Origin: Mycobacterium basiliense
GTDB taxonomy: Bacteria; Actinomycetota; Actinomycetes; Mycobacteriales; Mycobacteriaceae
Direction: 5' to 3'
Length of the DNA stretch: 64,000 bases
Assembly: GCF_900292015.1 (NCBI RefSeq)
Contig: NZ_LR130759.1
Location: forward strand, 2,294,001 to 2,358,000
Every line of letters starts with the position of its first letter. Positions within the stretch are counted from its first letter, which is position 1. The notes beneath the pieces were generated by a model. That model was not told the origin of the DNA, did not search any database, and saw only the letters and a program-made list of their open reading frames with translations. A program made the position numbers and the translations under genes. This document shows, piece after piece, positions 30,068 to 39,198 of the stretch.

Positions 30068-30250
30068 GTGAGCCTCGCTGATGAACTGCGATCGTCGGTC
30101 TTACCGATGACCGGCGAAACGGTCACCAGCGCGTTGGTGCTGCCGCCGGTTTTGGGGCGCACCGAGCGTTATGTCGTGCGGCGCGAGGACACCATCGCCC
30201 ACCGCGTCGATCCGAGGCTTCCCGAGGTGCTCGCCACGCTTTCGTCATGA
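30068..30250 (+). CDS. Short hypothetical frame of unknown function
   Basis: 60 codons from GTG 30068, with a GGGAGGGGA tract ten bases upstream. The sequence (MSLADELRSSVLPMTGETVT onward, rich in Val/Arg/Asp) has a plausible protein composition, but I do not recognise it. Its TGA overlaps the ATG of the next short frame. It could be the remnant of a gene lost at this locus. Confidence 0.3.
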   Translation: MSLADELRSSVLPMTGETVTSALVLPPVLGRTERYVVRREDTIAHRVDPRLPEVLATLSS

Positions 30251-30453
30251 CGGATGTCTTCAGCGTCACCGACTCTTCGGAGTTGTGCATGCGATTCCTC
30301 AAGAGCTACCCGCTAACGGCCGCAGGCGGATCGACGGCCGCAAGCAGAGTGGGCTTCCGTGCGGCGGGACCTTTGTCACCAGTCAGGCGCCGAAATGCTC
30401 CGAGGGCTGTGGAGAGGTTCATTTCGCTGGGGGCGCGCGCAACGATTGGGTGA
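30247..30453 (+). CDS. Short hypothetical frame overlapping the previous one
   Basis: 68 codons whose ATG overlaps the stop of the upstream frame (ATGA). The second half turns Arg/Ala-rich, as expected of non-coding high-GC DNA, so it is more likely remnant than gene. Confidence 0.2.
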   Translation: MTDVFSVTDSSELCMRFLKSYPLTAAGGSTAASRVGFRAAGPLSPVRRRNAPRAVERFISLGARATIG

Positions 30454-30491
30454 CTACCTGTTCGGAATATTCGGGCTAGGGGATTGCCACG

Positions 30492-33400
30492 ATGAGGTTC
30501 GTCACCGTCGACCCGCGTCTGCACGACGGGGTGATCCTTGTGCTCGAAGGAGACGCGGCCGAGGTTGTGGACACCACGGGCTCGGCCTGGGAACCCATCG
30601 GCGCGCTGGTCCGCCAGCTCTGGTCGGCCGGGGTGGCAACCGCAGCCTATTGGCCGGCAAGCCGGAGGGTACGGGTGCTGGAGGCGGCCGGACTTGCCGA
30701 ACCTCTTGGCACTCGGATCGACGCATCGGTCAGCGTCGCTGGCTCGCCCGCGAAGCCCTACCGGGAGGGCCTATTGACCGCCGCCGCGGAGCTGGGAGTG
30801 GACGTTAAGCGATCGGCGGTCATCGCCGAAGCACCTGCCGGAGTGGCGGCGGCCCGTGCGTGCGGCTTCGCCCTCGTCATCGGCCTGGACCGGGACGGAT
30901 GCGCCGGCCCACTGCAGCAATGCGGCGCCGACGTCGTCGCCGCCAGCCTCGTAGAAGTCACTGTGCGTACCGGCGACGAGCGTTTGTCGCAGCGCCCCAA
31001 CGCGCTGGATTCCTACGGGCAGGTAATCGGGATGGCCGCCGGTCGGCAGCTATTGGTCTGTCTTGACTACGACGGCACGCTCTCGGAAATCGTGTCGGAC
31101 CCCGATAGCGCGCTGCTCGTCGACGGCGCCGCCGAGGCGCTCGAACACCTGTCGAAGCAGTGCCCGGTCGCCATCTTGTCCGGACGCGATCTGACCGATA
31201 TCCGCGAACGGGTGGGGGTGCCGGGTATCTGGTACGCCGGCAGCCACGGCTTCGAACTGGTCGCGCCCGACGGTACCCACCACCAGCATGAGGCGGCGGG
31301 CGCGGCGACAGCCGCGCTTGCCCGTGCGGCCAGCGATTTGGGCGACGAACTGTCCCAGCTTCTGGGCGCGCGGGTCGAACACAGGCACTTTGCCGTCGCG
31401 GTGCACTTCCGCAATGTGGCGCGCGACCAGCGGGCCCAGGTCATCGCCGCAGCGCACCGCCACGGCCGCCGGCACGGCCTTCGGGTGACCAGCGGGCGCA
31501 AAGTCATCGAGCTGCGGCCCGACCTTGACTGGCACCAGGGCGCCGCCCTGGCCTGGATTCGCACGCTCATCTTCGGGTCCGATCGGGTATTGCCGATCTA
31601 CGTCGGTGACAACCTCACCGACGAGGACGCCTTCGACGCGCTGCGGTTCAGCGGCATCGGGATCGTGGTCTGCCACGACGAGGACGGTGATCGCCCGACC
31701 GCAGCCAACTTTAAGCTGCGAAACCCAACCGAGGTCCGTGATTTCATTCGGCGTGGCGCTGCCTGGCTGCAGCGCGGTCGCGAAACGCATTCTCGTGGAT
31801 GGACTTTCATATTCGAGGGCTACGATCCGCCCAACGAGAAGCTGCGCGAAGCGCTGTGCACCGTCGGTAACGGCTACTTTGCCACCCGCGGTGCAGCCCC
31901 CGAATCGAAAGCTGGCCAAGTGCATTACCCGGCAACGTATTCCGGCGGTGTGTACAACAGGCTGGATGACCTGATCGGCGGTACCCGTACCGCACACGAA
32001 AGCCTGGTGAATCTGCCCAATTGGCTTCCATTGACCTTCCGCATCGATGGCGGTGATTGGTTCGACATCGACGAAGTGACGTTGCTGTCCTACCGCCAGG
32101 CCCTTGACCTGCGAGGTGCGGTGTTGACCCGGGAGCTGAGCTTCCGGGACGGCGCCGCGCGCACCACCTCGGTGACCCAGCATCGGTTCGTGTCGATGGA
32201 CCAGGCGCATGTGGCAGCGTTGCAAACCACCGTCGTGGCCGAAGATTGGTCGGGCGCCATCGAGATCCGGTCGGCAGTCGATGGCAACGTGCGCAACTCC
32301 GGGGTCGAGCGCTATCGAAACTTGGCGGGCAACCACCTGCAGGGCCTGAAAAAGACTGTGTTGTCCGAGAATTCGGTGCTAATGGCGGTCGAGACCAGCC
32401 AGTCGAAGATTCCGGTCGCGATCGCCGTGCGGACCAGCTTGTGGCACGGTGACGAGCCAGTCTCGGCGACGTATCGGTTGCTCGATGAAGAATTCGAGAT
32501 CGGCCACGAGATCTTCACCGAAGCCAGGCAGGGTCAGCCGTTGACCGTGGAGAAGGTTGTCGCCTTGGTGAGCGGGCGCGATGTGGCCACCTCGCACCCG
32601 GCGATCGGTGCCGAGCGTCGGCTGGGCCGTCAGGGAAGATTCGCCGAGATCTGTGCCGCCCACCGGCTTGCCTGGGCACACCTATGGGAACGGTTATCGA
32701 TCGAATTCTCCAATCACACAGAAGAATTACGGGTCTTGCGGTTACATCTGCTGCACTTGCTGCAGACGGTCTCCTACAACAGCGCCGATCTTGATGTCGG
32801 GGTACCTGCCCGTGGATTGCACGGTGAGGCCTACCGCGGACACATTTTCTGGGACGAGCTGTTCATCTTCCCAGTACTGAACCTGCGACTGCCAACGGTG
32901 ACCCGATCACTGCTGCTGTATCGGTATCGGCGACTGATGGAGGCGCGGCGCGCGGCGAAGTTGGCGGGCTACCGCGGCGCCATGTATCCGTGGCAGTCCG
33001 GTAGCGACGGGCGCGAGGAAAGCCCGGAACAGCACCTCAATCCGAGGTCGGGTCGTTGGATACCCGATGCGAGTCACCGCGCGCACCACATCGGCATCGC
33101 CGTCGCCTACAACGTGTGGCAGTTCTATCAAGTAACGGGTGATTTGGCTTTCATGATCGACTATGGGACCGAGATGATGGCCGAGATTGCTCGGTTCTGG
33201 GTGAGCAGGACCACCTATGATGCCGTGACGGATCGGTTCAGCATCAACGGCGTCATCGGGCCCGACGAATTCCACTCCGGTTACCCGGACCGCCCATACG
33301 ACGGCGTGGACAACAACGCCTACACCAACGTGATGGCGGCCTGGGCAATCCTGCGGGCGATCGATGCGCTGAGTCTGATGCCGTTGCCGAACCGGCTGGA

Positions 33401-34175
33401 TCTCTACGAGAAACTCGGTTTGACCGACGACGAACTCGCCGGCTGGGACCACGTCAGCAGACGCATGTTCGTTCCGTTCCACGACGGTGTGATCAGCCAG
33501 TTCGACGGCTACCAACAACTGTTGGAACTGGACTGGGCTGCGTATCGGGGCAAGTACGGCAACATCCAGCGGCTCGACCGCATCCTGGAAGCCGAGAACG
33601 ACGACGTCAACCGATATCGGGCGTCCAAACAGGCCGACGCGCTCATGCTGCTGTACCTGTTGTCGGCCAATGAACTGGTTGAGCTTTTGAACCGGCTCGG
33701 CTACCACATGGATTCGGGTCAGATCCCAGAGATGGTGGACTACTACATGGCGCGTACGTCGCACGGGTCGACGCTGAGCGCCGCGGTCCATGGCTGGGTG
33801 CTGGCCAGGGCCAATCGGGATCGTGCCCTGGAGTTCTTCCAGCAGGTGCTCGAATCCGATGTCGCCGACATCCAAGGGGGTACCACCGCGGAGGGCGTCC
33901 ACCTGGCCGCGATGGCCGGCAGTGTCGATTTCGTGCAGCGCTGCTTCACCGGTCTTGAGATTCGTGACGACCGCATCGTGCTATCCCCGCATTGGCCGGA
34001 ATATCTTGGTGCACTCGGGTTTCCGATTCACTATCGCGGTAACCACCTACACCTGCGGGTGAGCGGGAAGGGCGCGGAAATTAGCGTGGAACCACGCGAT
34101 GTACCACCGGTAGAAGTCGAATGCCATGGGCGAGTGGAGCGGCTGACGCCCGGCAGCGTCGTCCGGTTTGGCTAG
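30492..34175 (+). CDS. otsB1: OtsB1-type fusion: degenerate HAD domain, trehalose-6-phosphate phosphatase, GH65 domain
   Basis: 1227 residues, similar in architecture to Rv2006 of M. tuberculosis. Domain 1 (1 to about 160) is a phosphoglucomutase-like HAD domain whose nucleophile loop reads LVLEGD instead of DxDG, so it is probably inactive. Domain 2 (about 185-425) is a trehalose-6-phosphate phosphatase with LDYDGTLSEI (Asp191, Asp193), SGRDL and YVGDNLTDEDAF. Domain 3 (about 435-1227) is glycoside hydrolase family 65 (maltose/trehalose phosphorylase-like) with GNGYFATRGA, HIFWDELFIFP and the presumed catalytic Glu near 926 in GPDEFH. ATG 30492 has AGGGGA upstream. Likely role: trehalose-phosphate or trehalose turnover; whether both catalytic domains act on the same sugar is unknown. 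Confidence 0.85.
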   Translation: MRFVTVDPRLHDGVILVLEGDAAEVVDTTGSAWEPIGALVRQLWSAGVATAAYWPASRRVRVLEAAGLAEPLGTRIDASVSVAGSPAKPYREGLLTAAAELGVDVKRSAVIAEAPAGVAAARACGFALVIGLDRDGCAGPLQQCGADVVAASLVEVTVRTGDERLSQRPNALDSYGQVIGMAAGRQLLVCLDYDGTLSEIVSDPDSALLVDGAAEALEHLSKQCPVAILSGRDLTDIRERVGVPGIWYAGSHGFELVAPDGTHHQHEAAGAATAALARAASDLGDELSQLLGARVEHRHFAVAVHFRNVARDQRAQVIAAAHRHGRRHGLRVTSGRKVIELRPDLDWHQGAALAWIRTLIFGSDRVLPIYVGDNLTDEDAFDALRFSGIGIVVCHDEDGDRPTAANFKLRNPTEVRDFIRRGAAWLQRGRETHSRGWTFIFEGYDPPNEKLREALCTVGNGYFATRGAAPESKAGQVHYPATYSGGVYNRLDDLIGGTRTAHESLVNLPNWLPLTFRIDGGDWFDIDEVTLLSYRQALDLRGAVLTRELSFRDGAARTTSVTQHRFVSMDQAHVAALQTTVVAEDWSGAIEIRSAVDGNVRNSGVERYRNLAGNHLQGLKKTVLSENSVLMAVETSQSKIPVAIAVRTSLWHGDEPVSATYRLLDEEFEIGHEIFTEARQGQPLTVEKVVALVSGRDVATSHPAIGAERRLGRQGRFAEICAAHRLAWAHLWERLSIEFSNHTEELRVLRLHLLHLLQTVSYNSADLDVGVPARGLHGEAYRGHIFWDELFIFPVLNLRLPTVTRSLLLYRYRRLMEARRAAKLAGYRGAMYPWQSGSDGREESPEQHLNPRSGRWIPDASHRAHHIGIAVAYNVWQFYQVTGDLAFMIDYGTEMMAEIARFWVSRTTYDAVTDRFSINGVIGPDEFHSGYPDRPYDGVDNNAYTNVMAAWAILRAIDALSLMPLPNRLDLYEKLGLTDDELAGWDHVSRRMFVPFHDGVISQFDGYQQLLELDWAAYRGKYGNIQRLDRILEAENDDVNRYRASKQADALMLLYLLSANELVELLNRLGYHMDSGQIPEMVDYYMARTSHGSTLSAAVHGWVLARANRDRALEFFQQVLESDVADIQGGTTAEGVHLAAMAGSVDFVQRCFTGLEIRDDRIVLSPHWPEYLGALGFPIHYRGNHLHLRVSGKGAEISVEPRDVPPVEVECHGRVERLTPGSVVRFG

Positions 34176-34179
34176 GACG

Positions 34180-34827
34180 TTGGTGGCGGATGGCCACCTG
34201 ATAGGTGCCGCCCGCCTTGATGCCGGACCGGAGCCTTCGGTGCCGCCGGAGCCGAAAATCCAGCCCGTACCACCGGCCCTACCGACTCCGCCAGCGCCTC
34301 TCGCTCACGCCACCGTTCTTGGTGCTGATGTCGGCGGCGCTCACAGCGTCGTGCCGCCGGTACCGCTCTATCAACCGGTCCACCGTTGTCGCCCATCCAC
34401 CCGACCGCCGGGAAACCCATGGGTCGGTGGAGTGGCGGTCGTCGTGCTATGACGTCGGTCACCGCAACCGGCCTCATCATGACGGCCTGCATGCTGGTGG
34501 CGCCGGAGTGGGCGCCGGCCCCACCGGCCGGTGCCGATCAACGGGCATCCCAAACAACGGCAGGATGGGCGCGTTCGGCACATCACGGGTCAACCCCTGC
34601 ACAAACTGACCAGGAATTTCTGCCGCGCGGGCGCTCAGCGCCTGATATTGCTGGGCGTGGGCTCCGCCGACCGCCGCAATCGCCGCCGACACTTCGTGCT
34701 GCGCCGTCGCCAGCAACTGAGTGATCGGCGGTGCGGTCGCATTGGCAGCGTTGATTGCCGACCCGATTGATACCAGATCCGATGTCGCTGTGACCACAAA
34801 TTCGGGGGCCACGTTCGCGAACGACAT
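34180..34827 (-). pseudogene. Decayed PE/PE_PGRS gene
   Basis: From ATG 34827 the minus strand reads a recognisable PE domain (MSFANVAPEFVVTATSDLVS, SIGSAINAANA, AQHEVSAAIAAVGG, AQQYQALSARAAEI) of about 90 residues. It then runs into non-PE Pro-rich sequence and stops at 34477. Further along the same strand, in another frame, a Gly-rich piece AGGTGWIFGSGGTEGSG reappears around 34240, as expected of a PGRS tail displaced by a frameshift. The position between ctaB and the PucR gene is that of PE_PGRS28 in H37Rv. A short functional PE protein ending at 34477 cannot be excluded. The right boundary of the pseudogene is approximate. Confidence 0.6.
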
Positions 34828-35031
34828 GCCAGGTCCCAGCAACCATACCGGTCCACACTTGACGATCGCTGTAATCGCACGTTATGTCGATCTCTGCGGA
34901 CGCCAAGGTGTTTGCAGTATCCGGGCGCTCTAACGACTATTAGTTCCGCTTCGCAGCGTTTGCGGGTGCAAATCGCCTGGGTCCACTGCAATTGAGCGAT
35001 GCAATGTGCGCGATTGCTTTAGGATCTGCTT

Positions 35032-36273
35032 GTGGCATCCCGGGAACCTTCGACGCGCGTACGCGAGTTGATCCGCGAAGCGGCACGTGTCGCACTCAAT
35101 CCCAGTGAGCAGTGGCTTGAGGAATTTGACCGCGCTACGCTGGCCGCGGCACCACCGATCGCAGACAACCCAGACTTGGCCACCGTCATCAAGAGCTCCA
35201 ATCGCGCGAACCTGCGCCACTTTGCTGCCGCCAATTTGCGAAATCCCGGCGAGCCGGTTCCAGCAAATTTGGGTACCGAGCCGCTGCGCATGGCTCGGGA
35301 TTTAGTACGCCTGGGTCTGGAAACGCTGACTCCTGACGTCTATCGCGTCGGGCAAAACGTGGCCTGGCAGCGCTGGACTGACATCGCGTTCGGACTGACT
35401 TCTGACCCTCAAGAGCTGCGCGATCTGCTCAACGTGCCATTTCGGGCGGCCACCGCGTTCATTGACACCACCCTTGCCGGCATCGCCACGCAGATGGAGT
35501 TGGAGCACCACGAGCTGACCCGCAACATCCGCGCCGAGCGCCGCAAGATAGTCGAATTGCTACTCGACGGTGCGCCGGTTAACCGCGAGTACGCCGAAGC
35601 TCGGTTGGGCTATCCCCTTGACCGGTCACACACTGCCGCCATCATTTGGAGTGACCAGCCCGACGCCGACTCCGACATGTTGGACCGGGTCGTCGATGCC
35701 TTCAACCACGCTGTCGGATGCCCGAGCGCACTTGCCGTCGTAGCCAGCACCGCTACGCGCTGGGTCTGGCTGCGAGACGTCGATGCCCTCGATGGCGACC
35801 ACATTCGCCAGTTGCTACACAATGCACCGCAGGTACGCATCGCCGTCGGAACCACTGTGCCGGGAATCGACGGTTTCCGCCGCAGCCACGGCGATGCTCT
35901 TACCACAGCTCGCATGATGATCCGGTTGAGGTCGCCGCAACGCTTCGCCTTTTTCGCTGATGTCGACATGGTTGCGCTGTTAACCGAAAACGCCGTGAGC
36001 GCAGATGACTTCATCGCGAAAACGCTCGGGGAATTCGAGGCGGCCAGCCCCGTTCTGCAATCCACCCTGTTGACCTTCATCAACCAGCAATGCAATGCGT
36101 CTCGTGCGGCGCGCTTGCTCTACACGCACCGCAATACCTTGATGAATCGGCTTGAGGCCGCTCAACGGCTGTTGCCGCGGCCACTCGACGATTCCACGGT
36201 CCGCGTTGCCGTCGCGCTCGAGGCCCTGCGTTGGCGAGCTAGGCAAACTGGCGACTCCGCCAAGCAACATTGA
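35032..36273 (+). CDS. PucR-type transcriptional regulator, Rv1453-type
   Basis: 413 residues from GTG 35032, with AGGATCT seven bases upstream. The C-terminal segment FINQQCNASRAARLLYTHRN followed by TLMNRLEAAQRLLPRPL is the PucR-family helix-turn-helix. The centre (IVELLLDGAPVNREYAEARL and following) is the CdaR/GGDEF-like regulatory part. It shares this layout with the gene at 4055-5317. Upstream lies the decayed PE gene. Target and ligand unknown. Confidence 0.75.
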   Translation: MASREPSTRVRELIREAARVALNPSEQWLEEFDRATLAAAPPIADNPDLATVIKSSNRANLRHFAAANLRNPGEPVPANLGTEPLRMARDLVRLGLETLTPDVYRVGQNVAWQRWTDIAFGLTSDPQELRDLLNVPFRAATAFIDTTLAGIATQMELEHHELTRNIRAERRKIVELLLDGAPVNREYAEARLGYPLDRSHTAAIIWSDQPDADSDMLDRVVDAFNHAVGCPSALAVVASTATRWVWLRDVDALDGDHIRQLLHNAPQVRIAVGTTVPGIDGFRRSHGDALTTARMMIRLRSPQRFAFFADVDMVALLTENAVSADDFIAKTLGEFEAASPVLQSTLLTFINQQCNASRAARLLYTHRNTLMNRLEAAQRLLPRPLDDSTVRVAVALEALRWRARQTGDSAKQH

Positions 36274-36337
36274 GCGGAAGTTCGCCGGCACGCCGCACAG
36301 CCGACCGCACCGCGCCGACGATCGACTCCGGTTCAGG

Positions 36338-37339
36338 CTAGGGCAATAACACGACCGAGCCCACGGTCTTGCGGGCCTCCAAGTCCCTATGCGCGCGAGC
36401 CGCCTCGGCCAGCGGATAGCGGCCGCCGACCTCGACGGTGATCGCACCGCTGCCGATCGCGTCGAACAATTCGGCTGCCCGCCAACTGAATTCCTCGCCT
36501 GTTCGGACGAAGTGAAACAGCGACGGACGAGTCAGATAGACCGATCCGGAGGCGTTGAGTCGCTGGGGATCCACCGGCGGAACGGGACCGCTGGCGGCAC
36601 CGAACAGCGCCAGCGTTCCACGCACCGCCAGGCTGGCCAGGCTGGCATCGAACGTGGTGGCCCCGACGCCGTCGTACACCGCTGCCACACCCGCGCCATC
36701 GGTCAGCGCGCGAACCTTCCCGCCGAACTCCCACGGGTCCTTGGGGTAGTCCAGCACCTCGACCGCACCGGCATCCCTGGACAATGTGGCCTTCTCGGGA
36801 GTTGAGACGGTGGTGATCACACGCACACCGAGATGGGTTGCCCACTGTGTCAGGATCAGCCCGACGCCTCCGGCGCCGGCGTGCACCAAGATGGTGTCGC
36901 CGCTCTGCACGGGATATACCGACTTCAGCAGGTAGTGCGCGGTCAGGCCCTTGAGCATCGCCGACGCCGCCACTTCTGAGGTGACGCCCTCCGGCACCTT
37001 GGCGGTCAACATGGTCGGCGCAGTGCAGAATTCGGCGTATCCGCCGTTCGCCGAAGCGCTGACCACCCGATCACCCACCCGGATGCCGCTTCCTGCCGTG
37101 CCAGCCGGGGCCGTCTCCGCTCCATCGCCCAACGCGGCCACCGTGCCGCACACCTCTGAACCGATGATGAAGGGCAGTTCCCGGGGGTAGCTTCCGGAGC
37201 GGAAATAGGTGTCGATGAAGTTGACTCCTACCGCCTCGGTCTTGATCACCAGTGCGCCGTGCCCGGGTTGGGGTTGCGGCGTGTCGACATAACGTAGGAC
37301 GTCGGGGCCGCCGGTTTCGCTGACTTCGATTGCATGCAC
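36338..37339 (-). CDS. qor: Quinone oxidoreductase (zinc-less MDR family)
   Basis: 333 residues from GTG 37339, chosen because the family start MHAIEVSETGGPDVLRYVD begins there; the longer upstream frame is Arg/Ser-rich and unsupported. It is an NADPH:quinone reductase of the medium-chain superfamily. The typical GVNFIDTYFRSGSYP, the NADPH loop HAGAGGVGLILTQWA and VYDGVGATTFDASLASL are visible, and the structural-zinc cysteines are absent. The start lies only 19 bases from the divergent gene at 37359, so the two control regions overlap inside coding sequence. Confidence 0.9.
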   Translation of the reverse strand: MHAIEVSETGGPDVLRYVDTPQPQPGHGALVIKTEAVGVNFIDTYFRSGSYPRELPFIIGSEVCGTVAALGDGAETAPAGTAGSGIRVGDRVVSASANGGYAEFCTAPTMLTAKVPEGVTSEVAASAMLKGLTAHYLLKSVYPVQSGDTILVHAGAGGVGLILTQWATHLGVRVITTVSTPEKATLSRDAGAVEVLDYPKDPWEFGGKVRALTDGAGVAAVYDGVGATTFDASLASLAVRGTLALFGAASGPVPPVDPQRLNASGSVYLTRPSLFHFVRTGEEFSWRAAELFDAIGSGAITVEVGGRYPLAEAARAHRDLEARKTVGSVVLLP

Positions 37340-37358
37340 CTGGCTATCATGCCCGACC

Positions 37359-38213
37359 ATGAAGCTTGCCCGACCGGACGTCTTCCATCCGCGGGTCGTG
37401 CTGGCCGGTTGGCCGCGCCATCCCACCGGCGACGGAGACGACGCTGGGCTGGTTGCGGCCTTGCGCCGCCGTGGTTTGCCGGCCCATTGGGCGTCCTGGG
37501 ACGATCCCGACGTCGGCGACGCGGACCTGGTGATCCTGCGCGCCACCCGCGACTACGCGCGCCGGCTGGACGAGTTTCTGCCGTGGACGACCGGCCTCGC
37601 CAACGTGTTGAATCCTCCCGCCGTCGTGGCGTGGAATGCCGACCGGCGCTATCTCGATGACCTGGCGGATCGGGGAGTGCCTATGCTGCCCGGCCAGCAG
37701 TGTGAGCCGGGGGAGCCGCTTCGGCCGCCGGGTTCCGGTCACGTCTTTGTCAGCCCAGCCCTCGGCTCCGGAACGCGTCGCTTTAGTGACCACTCGGCGG
37801 CCGCCGTGCACGTCGCCGAACTGCACGAATGCGGACAGACGGTGTTGGTACGCGCCGGCGGGTCGCTACCCGAAACGGTGTTGATTTTTCTTGGCGGACG
37901 GCCGTCACACGCATTTACCACCCAGGGCAACGCCGTGCGCCAGGGCGAGCCCGACTTTGAAGTCTGGGACGTGGGGGCCGCGGCCCTGGCCGCGGCGATG
38001 GCGCAGGTGAGGGTAGCCTTCGGCGAATTGCTTTATGCGCGAGTGCATCTGGTCGGAAGCGAGCTGCTTGAGCTGCAATTGGTGGACCCGTCGCTGGGCT
38101 GGCGCCGGCTAGACGCGGATACCCGTGAACGGGGCCAGCGTGAATTTGCGCTGTGCGTGGAGTCAGCTTTGCAGCGCCTCGGGCTGGGCCCGTTCTCGCA
38201 TCGACGCCCATAG
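37359..38213 (+). CDS. Conserved hypothetical protein, ATP-grasp-like, Rv1455-type
   Basis: 284 residues. The N-terminal third (RVVLAGWPRHPTGDGDDAGL, WASWDDPDVGDADLVILRAT, then an LNPPAVVAWNADRRYLDDLA block) resembles pre-ATP-grasp domains of RimK/glutathione-synthase-like proteins. The middle and C-terminal segments (FVSPALGSGTRR, VLVRAGG, HLVGSELLELQLVDPSLGW) could form an ATP-grasp core. No substrate can be named. It is divergent from qor and its last 51 bases overlap the 3' end of ctaA on the other strand. Confidence 0.65.
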   Translation: MKLARPDVFHPRVVLAGWPRHPTGDGDDAGLVAALRRRGLPAHWASWDDPDVGDADLVILRATRDYARRLDEFLPWTTGLANVLNPPAVVAWNADRRYLDDLADRGVPMLPGQQCEPGEPLRPPGSGHVFVSPALGSGTRRFSDHSAAAVHVAELHECGQTVLVRAGGSLPETVLIFLGGRPSHAFTTQGNAVRQGEPDFEVWDVGAAALAAAMAQVRVAFGELLYARVHLVGSELLELQLVDPSLGWRRLDADTRERGQREFALCVESALQRLGLGPFSHRRP

Positions 38214-39119
38214 CGCCGCGGTCGCCGCCGTGCACGCGGCGGCCCCGGCCACGTGGATGGCAACCAGGGCCGCGGGCACACCGCTGAAATACTGCACGGT
38301 GCCGATACCGGCCTGGGCAAAGACCAAGGCGAGTAGCACTGCGAGCCGGCTCATGGTTGGCCGGCCGGCGGCGACGGCCAACAGCCCGAATCCCAGCCCG
38401 ATCAGCAATGCCAGGTAGGAGATCAGCAGCGACGAATGCAGATGCACCAGGGTGTTGATTTCGATTTTTAGTCGCGGCACGGTTCGGCTTGGGCTCTTGT
38501 CGCCGGCATGGGGGCCGGCCGCGGTTACCAGGGTGCCGGTGACCAGGACCGCAGCCAGATTCAATGCGCTCACCACCGTCAGTGCACGCAGCGGCCCGGC
38601 CACCAGCTGCCGAATAACCCCATTGTCGGGTTGGCCGACCTTGACATACAGCACCACCGACAACCACACCATCGTCATCGACGCCAGCAGGTGGATGGCC
38701 ACCGTCCACCACAGCAGCCCGGTGCGCACCGTGATGCCACCGATCACCGCCTGCACCACCGTCGAAGCCGGCATGAGCCACGCATAGACCAGAACCTCGG
38801 TCCGCCGGCGTGCCCGGGTGACGGCGAGTACGGCCAGCCCCGCGGTGATGACCACCGCGAAGGTGATCATCCGGTTGCCGAATTCGACGGCCTGGTGGAT
38901 GCGTGGCACCTCCGCGACCGCCACCGGTGTGAAGCTGCCCGGAAAACATTGCGGCCAGGTGGGGCATCCCAGGCCCGATGCGGTAACGCGGACGATCGCG
39001 CCGGTGACCGCGATGCCCCCCTGGGTCAGGATGACGGCCGCGGCAATAATCCGCTGCACACGCAGGCTGGGATCGGGGAGCAGATCCACCCACCGCAACA
39101 CGGCTCGTCCGAGGGTCAC
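38163..39119 (-). CDS. ctaA: Haem A synthase (CtaA/Cox15 family)
   Basis: 318 residues from GTG 39119. There are about eight membrane helices. The signature GAIVRVTASGLGCPTWPQC carries the paired Cys of bacterial CtaA. The haem-ligand histidines are in IHQAVEFGNRMIT, VAIHLLASMTMVW, VHLHSSLLISYLA and VAIHVAGAAACTA. It oxidises haem O (made by ctaB) to haem A for cytochrome aa3 oxidase. The M. tuberculosis orthologue (Rv1456c) was annotated as an antibiotic-transport protein, which this sequence does not support. The ABC exporter genes lie 79 bases upstream. The 3' end overlaps the convergent ATP-grasp-like gene. Confidence 0.88.
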   Translation of the reverse strand: MTLGRAVLRWVDLLPDPSLRVQRIIAAAVILTQGGIAVTGAIVRVTASGLGCPTWPQCFPGSFTPVAVAEVPRIHQAVEFGNRMITFAVVITAGLAVLAVTRARRRTEVLVYAWLMPASTVVQAVIGGITVRTGLLWWTVAIHLLASMTMVWLSVVLYVKVGQPDNGVIRQLVAGPLRALTVVSALNLAAVLVTGTLVTAAGPHAGDKSPSRTVPRLKIEINTLVHLHSSLLISYLALLIGLGFGLLAVAAGRPTMSRLAVLLALVFAQAGIGTVQYFSGVPAALVAIHVAGAAACTAATAALWASMRERAQPEALQS

Positions 39120-39198
39120 CGCCCGATCGTAGCGATAACTACGCCGCGTAGTAGAAGTGGGCGTCGGGCCGAGATTCCAGGCCAGGTGTGCCGACCGG

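Larger units (their letters stand above)
29953..30491. other. 539-base region between ctaB and the OtsB1-type gene
   Basis: No recognised gene. It holds two short overlapping plus-strand frames (30068-30250 and 30247-30453, listed separately) that could be tiny genes or debris of a larger gene. The right end supplies AGGGGA before the ATG at 30492. Confidence 0.5.
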
